Assembly (NCBI GenBank): GCA_965221485.1
Contig: OZ244893.1
Coordinates: 992,001 to 1,056,000, forward strand
DNA length: 64,000 nucleotides
Reading direction: 5' to 3'
From: JAJEBT01 sp965221485
Lineage (GTDB): Bacteria; Pseudomonadota; Alphaproteobacteria; MPNO01; UBA830
Positions 9,458 through 16,927 of this stretch are shown here, in pieces. Under the pieces are notes generated by a model, which saw nothing but the letters and a program-made list of their open reading frames with translations, had not been told where the DNA came from and did not search any database. Positions within the stretch are counted from its first letter, which is position 1. Each line of letters opens with the position of its first letter. A program made the translations under genes and the position numbers.

Positions 9458-10212
9458 TCCCGATATTCGATACTATTGATAAAATTGACCACATCCGGGA
9501 CGATCGGATTCGTCATTTCCTCACAAACATGCGCAATCAAACCTGCAGACCGGCCGACGGCTGCGACTGATCGCATCGCCTGAACAGGAAAATCCAGCTC
9601 GTTCAGAACAGCACCCAGTGCACCCGTGACGTTGAGCGTCAGAGGCTTCCCACGCGCGTTTGCAATCTCCTTGCCAAGTAGTTTTGCGAGCTCGATGAAA
9701 TTGCCCGCGACACCGCATTCTCCGGCGATTTCAAAAATTCTGTCTGCCCGGGGATCTGTCGGGAAATAATAGGGGTGCCCGTATCCCGGAATAAACTTGC
9801 GCTGTTCACGAAACTGCTGAACGGTTGCTTTTGCCCACTCGCGTTTGTCTCCATCGAAGGCAGCGCCCTCCTGGTAGAGTGCGCCGGCACCGGCCATGGT
9901 GCCGGCAAACTTGTTCCCGACCATCATCGCTCCAGCCACCATAGGCAACTGGATATCGTCAGGAAGGGAGTCATGTACCATCCGCGCGACGAGAGCCGTT
10001 GGTGTCAGTCCGTGATCCATAAGAATGACCATGCAGGCATCAAAAGCCCGAACCCGTTCAGGGTCCAGATCTCTTCCCGTAACAATGAAGTAAAAGGTTT
10101 CAGAAAAACTCTTCTCACCGAGAATCTCACTCAATACGTCCTTTCCCCGCATGCGAAAGCGGCTTGTATCTGACGTCGGTGTTCCGATTCGGGTATGAGG
10201 CTTGGCTGACAT
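9448..10212 (-). CDS. Citryl-CoA lyase / short citrate-synthase-like enzyme
   Basis: At 254 residues this is the short, single-core form of the citrate-synthase fold seen in citryl-CoA lyases. Candidate catalytic residues are H67 (MDHGLTP) and H146 (GYGHPYY); the large N-terminal region of true citrate synthase is absent. It would cleave a citryl-CoA-like thioester to acetyl-CoA and an oxoacid, or run the reverse reaction. ATG 10212 is preceded by CAGGAGC; an upstream in-frame start at 10251 has no such site. It converges on the CaiB gene, and CoA transfer followed by cleavage is a plausible two-step route (inference). Confidence 0.85.
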   Translation of the reverse strand: MSAKPHTRIGTPTSDTSRFRMRGKDVLSEILGEKSFSETFYFIVTGRDLDPERVRAFDACMVILMDHGLTPTALVARMVHDSLPDDIQLPMVAGAMMVGNKFAGTMAGAGALYQEGAAFDGDKREWAKATVQQFREQRKFIPGYGHPYYFPTDPRADRIFEIAGECGVAGNFIELAKLLGKEIANARGKPLTLNVTGALGAVLNELDFPVQAMRSVAAVGRSAGLIAHVCEEMTNPIVPDVVNFINSIEYRDPE

Positions 10213-10497
10213 GGCGTCGCTCCTGAAGGGCTCAATGAACTGCAGGTTCAATGTTTAGTCCGCTCTTGCCGCCTTGTGCAAATCTCCGGGACTTCGCGGG
10301 AGCCGTCGTCGCGCTTATGCGGGCAGCGATGTTGATGAGTTCGCTCGACAAGCTTCGAGCGACGCCTGATCCCCGGGGGGATTCGTGCGTCGCAAAACGG
10401 GTCCGGTTTCTTTCATCGATAAAAATGGAACGACAGCATCTGTGGACCAACCTCCGACACAGGCCCCGTGCAGCAGGGATAGCGGGATTCAGGGATA

Positions 10498-12123
10498 GCC
10501 CGAAAAACTCACCAAGGGGCTTGCCAAGGGATCCGATCCTGTGGTATATGTAATGGAATCAAACAGTTACCTATACACACGGAGCGGATCCCATGGTCAC
10601 AGACTGTAATCCCGGAAAAATCGAGTTTCAACCCCATGGACGCCGTGAGGTCGTCGGCAAATTCGACGGTGAACGGATGTCTTCGGATGGCGGAGCACTG
10701 CTGTTACGCTCCGCCGACATGCTTTTTGATGTGACCAGTAGGCTTGCCGCCTGTTTCACCGATCATCGCAAACCCGAGCGCATCGAACATGCATTGCCGG
10801 TGCTGGTCGCCCAGCGTGTGATGGGCATCGCGCTGGGCTACGAAGACATCAATGACCATGATCGTCTTCGCGACGACAGCGCCCTGGCGCTGGCGGTGGG
10901 CTGCGACGATCTCACCGGGGACGATCGCGCCCGTGAGCGTGACCGGGGGCATCCGCTGGCGGGCTCGAGCACGCTCAACCGGCTTGAGCTCGGCACCCCG
11001 GAGGAAGCGGAGACGGACCGCTACAAGAAGATCGTTCCCGATATCGCGGCGATCGACCACCTGATGGTGTCCCTGTTTCTCCAGAGCCATGTTGCGGCGC
11101 CCGAGGAGATCGTCATTGACGTCGATGCGACGGATGATCCGCTTTACGGCGACCAGGAGGGGCGCTTTTTCCACGGATATTACGGTGGGTACTGTTACTT
11201 GCCGCTTTACATCACTTGCGGCGAGCACATTTTATGCAGCCGTTTGCGGACCGCCAACATTGATGCGTCCGCGGGCACGGTTGAGGAATTGACCCGGATC
11301 ATCGCCCAGATCCGTGACGCCTGGCCCACGACCCGGATCGTGGTGCGCGGCGATTCCGGGTTCTGCCGTGAGGACATCATGTCATGGTGCGAGGAAACGG
11401 GGGTCAAATATGTGTTCGGCCTGGCCAGAAACCCGCGGCTACTGGCCCGGATCGCCCGCCAGATGCGGCGCTCCCGAAGCCGCTGTGTGATCACCGGAGA
11501 GGCGTCGCGGCGCTACCGCGATTTCCGCTACCGGACCCTGACCAGCTGGAGCCGGACGCGGCGGGTGGTCGGCAAGGCCGAGGTGCTGCCGGGCCCGCGC
11601 GGTCTCAACCCGCGCTTTGTCGTGACCAACCTTGAGCGCAGCGACATCGGCGCCCGGGCACTCTATGAGGATCTCTATTGCGGGCGCGGGGATATGGAAA
11701 ACCGGATTAAGGAACAGCAGCTCGAATTATTTGCCGACCGCACCTCGACACACGGCATGCCGTCCAACCAGCTGCGGGTCTATTTCTCGGTCTTTGCCGG
11801 TATTCTGCTGGGGATCATCCGCAGGGTGGGGCTCAAGGATACCGGGATGGAGCGGGCCCAGTGCGATACCATCCGGGTCCGGTTGCTGAAGGTTGCCTGC
11901 CGGCTCGAGATCAGCGTCCGCAGGGTCTCGTTGTCGCTGTCCTCGGTGTTCCCCCTGCAGATGCTGTTTGCGCACGCCGCCGCAGTCCTCCACCACGCGG
12001 TCGCCGCCCGCGCTCCCTGATTCCGGCGCCCTCACCCCGTCACACTCCTTAATCGTGAAGCCGTCACCGACGGCCACAGGGAAGGTGTGTCCCGAGGAGC
12101 TTCCCCCTGCCTTTTTTCGGCCC
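10498..12123 (+). mobile_element. IS1380-family insertion sequence
   Basis: About 1.63 kb around a full-length IS1380-type transposase. The proposed ends are imperfect inverted repeats: CCGAAAAA at the left tip (near 10500) and its complement TTTTTTCGG (12112-12120) at the right, with CCTGTGG found again about 45 bp inward on both sides. A second small inverted pair, GACACAGG (10456-10463) and CCTGTGTC (12122-12129), lies just outside or at the ends. No 4-bp target duplication could be matched, so the exact limits are uncertain. The element separates the citryl-CoA-lyase gene from the amidohydrolase gene. Confidence 0.7.
10593..12020 (+). CDS. IS1380-family transposase
   Basis: This intact 475-residue DDE transposase has the characteristic IS1380 start (IEFQPHGRREVVGKFDGERMSSDGG), the DIDVDATDDP region near residue 175 for the first Asp, RGDSGFCRED near 250 for the second Asp, and YCGRGDMENRIKEQQL near 363 for the acidic third residue. 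It catalyses cut-and-paste movement of its own element. The frame is unbroken, so the element may still be active. Codon choice is more G+C-biased at third positions than in the flanking genes, as expected for recent arrival. Confidence 0.93.
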   Translation: MVTDCNPGKIEFQPHGRREVVGKFDGERMSSDGGALLLRSADMLFDVTSRLAACFTDHRKPERIEHALPVLVAQRVMGIALGYEDINDHDRLRDDSALALAVGCDDLTGDDRARERDRGHPLAGSSTLNRLELGTPEEAETDRYKKIVPDIAAIDHLMVSLFLQSHVAAPEEIVIDVDATDDPLYGDQEGRFFHGYYGGYCYLPLYITCGEHILCSRLRTANIDASAGTVEELTRIIAQIRDAWPTTRIVVRGDSGFCREDIMSWCEETGVKYVFGLARNPRLLARIARQMRRSRSRCVITGEASRRYRDFRYRTLTSWSRTRRVVGKAEVLPGPRGLNPRFVVTNLERSDIGARALYEDLYCGRGDMENRIKEQQLELFADRTSTHGMPSNQLRVYFSVFAGILLGIIRRVGLKDTGMERAQCDTIRVRLLKVACRLEISVRRVSLSLSSVFPLQMLFAHAAAVLHHAVAARAP

Positions 12124-12549
12124 TGTGTCTTGTGAATTGTGGCGTTTCAGACCACGAAATGAGGGAAATGGACGCGGCCAGTCATCCCTTCTCGCAAAAC
12201 TGGCGTCAATGAGCCGCTGACACCGCCTTTCCTGATCAACATTTCGACTTGGTGAGCGATCCGGGATAGTCCGGAGCAAAAGTTTCGGCCGTCCCCTGGT
12301 TCCGGAAATCCGGCCTTTGGGCAGCATCGGAGAACCCGATCCCGGTTCCGGGAGCTTCGCCATATCCGGTCCGGAGTTTCAATGTCGATCAGCCCGGTCA
12401 GGGCTCTGGACAGGGGATTCGGGAACAGCATTATCCCTGAAAAAGCAATCTTCGCTGGAAGCTGTTGAACGGCGTCACCAATGCCTTTGGAAATTCAGTC
12501 ACCAAGCTTTACAATGTATCGGTCGACAGGGCAGGGGAAGCGACAACAC
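12124..12549. other. Intergenic region, no gene recognised
   Basis: About 430 bp between the IS and the amidohydrolase. It contains several scattered GGTTCCGG/CCGGAA-type short inverted motifs but no convincing reading frame or RNA gene. The last bases carry the ribosome site for the amidohydrolase. Confidence 0.4.
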
Positions 12550-13797
12550 ATGGAACTCCCGACAGGCAACGAACGCTATTTTCGAATGAGTGTCGAGGAA
12601 TTCGACACGACAAAATTGCTGCATAATGCTGCGCGGCAAAGAGATCGTCGCAAATTTGATGACGTACTGATCATCGATGTGGACGCTCATCACTATGAAA
12701 CCGAATCGATGGGGCAAATTGTCGATTTCATCGAGGACCCCGTCATGCGTCAGCTGGCCCGCTCCGCCCAGCAGATCGCCCATCGTGGTTCGATGTTTTC
12801 CCTCGGGCGGGTTGGCTACCAGGATATGGGCGGGAGAGTCACCCGATATCCCCTGCGCAAACTGGAGCAAACACCCGGAAATGGCGCCCATCGCGATGTG
12901 CATCTGACAGAGCGCTGGATGGATGCAATGGGTGTGGATTATGCATGCGTTTTCCCGACCCCGATGCTTGGGCTTGCCATGCACCCGCAACCCGATGTCG
13001 AGGTCGTTCTGGCGCGCGCCTACAACCGTTGGCTGGTGGAAAAAGTACTTCCCGGGTCCTCGCGCATGAAGTCCATGTTGTATCTGCCGTTCAATGACCC
13101 GAAGGCAGCGGCACAGATCGTTGAGGATTTTGCCGACTGCGAAAGTGTGATCGGTTTCATGGTGACGTCGGTTCGTCACCGTCCGGTCCATCACAATGAC
13201 TACATGCAAATCTATCAGGCGATCGAAAAGAGAGGACTCCCGATCGGGTTCCATTCAGGATTCAACTGGGATGATCCGATGTTTCGGACCTGCAACCGGT
13301 TTCTGGCGGTCCATGCGCTGGGGTTCACATGGTACAATGTCGTCCATTGCACCAACTGGGTTCTCAACGGCATGAATGAGCGTTTTCCGGGTCTGCCCGT
13401 TATCTGGATTGAGTCGGGCATATCCTGGGTTCCGTTTTTGGCTCAGAGGCTTGATACCCTCTACAGGATGCGAAGTTCGGAATGCCCTCATCTGAAAAAG
13501 CTTCCGAGTGAATATTTGCGTGACATGTTCTACACCACGCAGCCCATGGAGATGCCTGACGATTTGTCCTTGCTGGAATCGACCTTCGACACGATCGGTG
13601 CTGATACCCAGCTGCTCTGGGCGTCGGATTATCCACACTGGGACATGGATCTGCCCAGCGTGATCTGGGACCTGCCATTCCTCAATGAGGACGCCAAACG
13701 AAATATTCTGGGCCGCAACGCCCAGAGGTTGTTCCGGCTTGACGTAAGTGCCCGCTATCCCCTTGAAGCCGGTAGAATTGCGGAAGCAGCGCAATAG
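12550..13797 (+). CDS. Amidohydrolase family 2 (ACMSD-like TIM barrel) hydrolase/decarboxylase
   Basis: This 415-residue protein carries the amidohydrolase-2 pattern: DVDAHHYE (43-50), GFHSGF with H235, HCTNW with H266, and the closing WASDYPHWD with D360/H363. Members are metal-dependent hydrolases or non-oxidative decarboxylases acting on aromatic or heterocyclic acids. ATG 12550 follows AGGGGAAG; an upstream in-frame ATG at 12481 lacks a ribosome site. It is followed 108 bp later by the TctAB permease gene, a common pairing in aromatic-acid gene clusters. Decarboxylase or hydrolase cannot be decided from sequence. Confidence 0.87.
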   Translation: MELPTGNERYFRMSVEEFDTTKLLHNAARQRDRRKFDDVLIIDVDAHHYETESMGQIVDFIEDPVMRQLARSAQQIAHRGSMFSLGRVGYQDMGGRVTRYPLRKLEQTPGNGAHRDVHLTERWMDAMGVDYACVFPTPMLGLAMHPQPDVEVVLARAYNRWLVEKVLPGSSRMKSMLYLPFNDPKAAAQIVEDFADCESVIGFMVTSVRHRPVHHNDYMQIYQAIEKRGLPIGFHSGFNWDDPMFRTCNRFLAVHALGFTWYNVVHCTNWVLNGMNERFPGLPVIWIESGISWVPFLAQRLDTLYRMRSSECPHLKKLPSEYLRDMFYTTQPMEMPDDLSLLESTFDTIGADTQLLWASDYPHWDMDLPSVIWDLPFLNEDAKRNILGRNAQRLFRLDVSARYPLEAGRIAEAAQ

Positions 13798-13905
13798 TGA
13801 GGGGCCTCTCTGAGCACGCTGTATTCTTTCCCCATATTTCAAGTCCGGGGTTTGTCGGACGTTCTGACGGAGGGGTGACCATCCTCACCCGGGCAGGAGT
13901 TCTCC

Positions 13906-16041
13906 ATGGAATTTGACATGCTGGGAAACGCCATTCAGGCGGCCCAGAACATGGCCAGTCTTGAGCGGCTCGGCTTTCTCTCATTCGGTGTGCTCATCGG
14001 GCTGGTGCTGGGTGTTATTCCCGGGCTCGGCGGTCTGGTCGGCCTGTCGCTTCTGTTACCGTTCACGTTCAACATGGACCCCTATACGGCTCTCGCCTTC
14101 ATGATGGGGCTGCAGGCGGTTGTCGTGACTTCCGATACCATTCCTGCCGTTTTGTTCGGCGTTCCAGGGACTGTGGGATCAGCAGCAACCATACTTGACG
14201 GTTATCCGATGGCACGACAGGGAGAAGCCGGTCGTGCGTTCGGAGCAGCATTTTCTGCCTCTGTCATCGGCGGACTGTTCGGTGCGTTCCTGTTGGGTAT
14301 CAGCGTCCCCGTATTGCGTCCCATTGTTCTGGAAATCGGTTCTCCCGAACTGTTGGCAATTTGTGTGTTCGGCCTCTCCCTGGTCGCAGTGTTATCCGGC
14401 GGCTCACCGCTCAAGGGTCTGACCGGCGCCTGTATCGGTTTGATGGTTGCGACTGCAGGGGATGATCCACAAACCGGCACCCTGCGCTGGACTTTTGACT
14501 CTCTCTATCTCTGGGACGGATTACCGGTGGTGCCGCTCGCCCTTGGCCTGTTTGCAATCCCCGAACTGGCGGATATGGCGATTACCAAGAAATCAATCTC
14601 CGTGGAAGGCAAGACCCAGGATGCCCGACACGGTCAAATGGCTGGCATTCGTGATACGCTGAGGAACTGGTTCCTCGTCTTGCGCTGTTCTTCCATAGGT
14701 TCCTCTTTGGGCGCCGTCCCGGGCATTGGCGCCTCGGTCATCGACTGGATTGCCTACGGGCACGCGGCGAGATCGGAAAGGGGTGCGGGCGAAAGCTTCG
14801 GGAAGGGTGATGTTCGCGGCGTCATCGCTTCCGAGTCCTCGAACAACGCGAAAGAGGGGGGCGCCCTTGTCCCGACTGTAGCCTTTGGTGTTCCAGGGTC
14901 CGCTTCAATGGCACTGATTCTGGGTGCGTTCCTGATTCATGGTCTTGTGCCTGGCCCTGACATGCTCACAAAGAACCTGGATGTGACCTACACGCTCGTC
15001 TGGTCGGTAGCTATCGCAAATATCATTGGTGCCGGGACCTGTTTCGCATTTGCAAACCAGTTGGCCAAGGTGGCGCTCATACGCATCGGCATTCTTGCCC
15101 CTGTCGTCCTCGCCATTACCTATGTGGGTGCCTTCCAGGGTTCCCGGCAATGGGGCGACATCTACGCATTGCTGATTTTCGGGCTTATCGGCTGGATCAT
15201 GAAGCGGCTTCGCTGGCCGCGGCCGCCCCTGATTCTCGGTTTCGTGCTGGGTGCACTGGTGGAACGCTACATGTTCATTTCCGTTGAACGTTACGGGGCT
15301 GACTGGCTGTGGATCTGGCGCGACTTCGGGGATAATGATGTCCGTTTTGCTCCCTATGTTCCGATCATTTTCCTGGTCACGCTCTATGGGGTACTGGCAC
15401 CGATTGTCCGGGGCTACCGGGCCCGCGCCAGGACCAATGTCGGCAAGTCCAAATTCGGCTTTCAGCGGCAAGCCGTCAATCCCGATTTCTTTTTCGCACT
15501 TATCCTGTTCGCCGGTTTTGCTGTTGCATTCGCGATCGCGGCCGAATGGGAATTCGGAGCCCGTTTGATCCCTCATGTCGTGTCCGTGACAGCCATGATC
15601 TTTCTGTTGTGGCTGATGCTGTCGGCTCTGTTTGTGGCCCCCGGAGAACCAACTCCGATCGAATATGAAGGAATGCCGGGACGCGGAGAGGGAGGTACAG
15701 CACCTGTCCAGAGCGATGTGCATTTCGATATCAGCGCAGATTACGGGGAACTTCCTCCGGCTGAAGTTACGAAACGCGTGGTTCGCTATTTTGTCTGGCT
15801 GATTTTCTTCTTCGGGGCTGCGTCCGTCATTGGCCTTTTGCCGGCTGTCTTCGTTTTCCTGGTTGGTTACATGCGTTATGAAGGCCGGGAAACATGGAAG
15901 GTGACGCTATCGATTGCCGTGCCGATCTGGATCATTGCGTATCTGCTGTTTCACCGTTTGCTGGTCATCCCGTGGCCGCAAACCGTGATCGGTGATCTGT
16001 TTCCGGTCTTGCGGACCATTCCGCTCCTCAACATGTTCTGA
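13906..16041 (+). CDS. Fused TctA-TctB tripartite tricarboxylate transporter permease
   Basis: A 711-residue fusion. The TctA part (about 1-500) has LGVIPGLGGLVGLSLLLPFTF near residue 35 and GVPGSASMALILGAFLIHG near 330. A linker of polar residues and a TctB part (about 520-711) follow. Fusion of the two membrane subunits fixes their stoichiometry. The ATG is preceded by CAGGAG. It matches the truncated gene at the left edge in architecture, so the window holds two such transporters with no tctC receptor gene near either. Many alphaproteobacteria keep receptor genes in other places, so an orphan receptor could serve it. Confidence 0.92.
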   Translation: MEFDMLGNAIQAAQNMASLERLGFLSFGVLIGLVLGVIPGLGGLVGLSLLLPFTFNMDPYTALAFMMGLQAVVVTSDTIPAVLFGVPGTVGSAATILDGYPMARQGEAGRAFGAAFSASVIGGLFGAFLLGISVPVLRPIVLEIGSPELLAICVFGLSLVAVLSGGSPLKGLTGACIGLMVATAGDDPQTGTLRWTFDSLYLWDGLPVVPLALGLFAIPELADMAITKKSISVEGKTQDARHGQMAGIRDTLRNWFLVLRCSSIGSSLGAVPGIGASVIDWIAYGHAARSERGAGESFGKGDVRGVIASESSNNAKEGGALVPTVAFGVPGSASMALILGAFLIHGLVPGPDMLTKNLDVTYTLVWSVAIANIIGAGTCFAFANQLAKVALIRIGILAPVVLAITYVGAFQGSRQWGDIYALLIFGLIGWIMKRLRWPRPPLILGFVLGALVERYMFISVERYGADWLWIWRDFGDNDVRFAPYVPIIFLVTLYGVLAPIVRGYRARARTNVGKSKFGFQRQAVNPDFFFALILFAGFAVAFAIAAEWEFGARLIPHVVSVTAMIFLLWLMLSALFVAPGEPTPIEYEGMPGRGEGGTAPVQSDVHFDISADYGELPPAEVTKRVVRYFVWLIFFFGAASVIGLLPAVFVFLVGYMRYEGRETWKVTLSIAVPIWIIAYLLFHRLLVIPWPQTVIGDLFPVLRTIPLLNMF

Positions 16042-16605
16042 TATTCGGTGCCGGTTTCTGACTGATTGCAAGGGTCAGCGGTCCCCAACAGCATTCGTAA
16101 AGTCGTGACTCTGAGATACGAGCCACAGTTCCGTCGGCCTGTCATCGACAATGCCGCAGGTAATGTCTGGTCATTCAAACTGTTCAGGATGCGGAACGCC
16201 GGGGTGTTGTCTGTCACTTTAGAAATTTGAGAACATCCCGGATTATTTCTGACGATGGGGTTCGAGATTTTCCGAATTGCTCCGATTGTTTTCCGATCGT
16301 CCTGTGTAAAGGGTGCGGTCCCGGGTTTGATTCGGAATCTGGTATCAGAAGTCTGCGGAACCCGGAGGCCATCTGCGTTGGTCCGGTGCCTGCGCTCGAC
16401 GGCACCAATCCCTGTCCCGATCCTGATTGTCGCGGAGTCTCATCTTGATTGTCGCGCTGAACCCGGAGGCGGCAACCGCGCGGGCCACTTCTTTGTGTGA
16501 ATACGAATCCTGCCGGAACACCCCGCCCCGGGACGCGCTCGCCCCGAACCGGGATCCGGCCTGCCATGAAAAAACGAAGAAGAGACGGGCCCTGCAAAGG
16601 AGGAC
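16042..16605. other. Non-coding stretch after the TctAB gene
   Basis: About 560 bp without a gene I can support. Short open frames on both strands lack ribosome sites and show no family resemblance. The stretch leads directly into an IS3 remnant, so it may be decayed mobile-element or flanking DNA. Confidence 0.4.
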
Positions 16606-16749
16606 CCCTTCGGCCAAGTGCTCCTGCGCCACTCGGCGCTTGAATTCCACGCTGTACCGTCGGTGTCGGGCCATGTCATCCTCCTGGCCCAGCAAGCTTA
16701 AGCGTCAAAATCAGGAACGCAAACTGTCCAACTTCAGGGGGTCACTACA
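16606..16749 (-). mobile_element. IS3-family remnant: left end plus first 23 codons of orfA
   Basis: Read leftward, the sequence begins TGTAGTGACCCCCTGAAG, a typical IS3-family terminus starting with TG. It continues to a start codon at 16674 that encodes MARHRRYSVEFKRRVAQEHL, the standard beginning of an IS3 OrfA transposase. Similarity stops after about 23 codons, so the rest of the element is lost. The end abuts exactly the 30-bp repeat at 16750-16779. Confidence 0.7.
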
Positions 16750-16779
16750 AAGTGAGCAATTCTAAGTTGCCATTGACAC
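16750..16779 (-). repeat. Left copy of a 30-bp inverted repeat flanking the lipoprotein gene
   Basis: Read leftward this is GTGTCAATGGCAACTTAGAA followed by TTGCTCACTT. It matches 27 of 30 bases of the copy at 19480-19509 in inverted orientation. The form resembles the end of an insertion sequence (possibly IS21-like, not proven). Its interior side faces left, away from the lipoprotein gene. Confidence 0.65.
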
Positions 16780-16927
16780 CGCCCGTTCACTGGAGCTCAG
16801 GACCGTTAGGAAAACCGCGAATTCACAAATGCTTCTTGACGATTACGGGGGGCGGGGATAAGAGGGCGCACTCGTCTCACAGAACTGGGCATTGCGTGCG
16901 CGGAAAATGGTCCTGACGGAGAAGATC

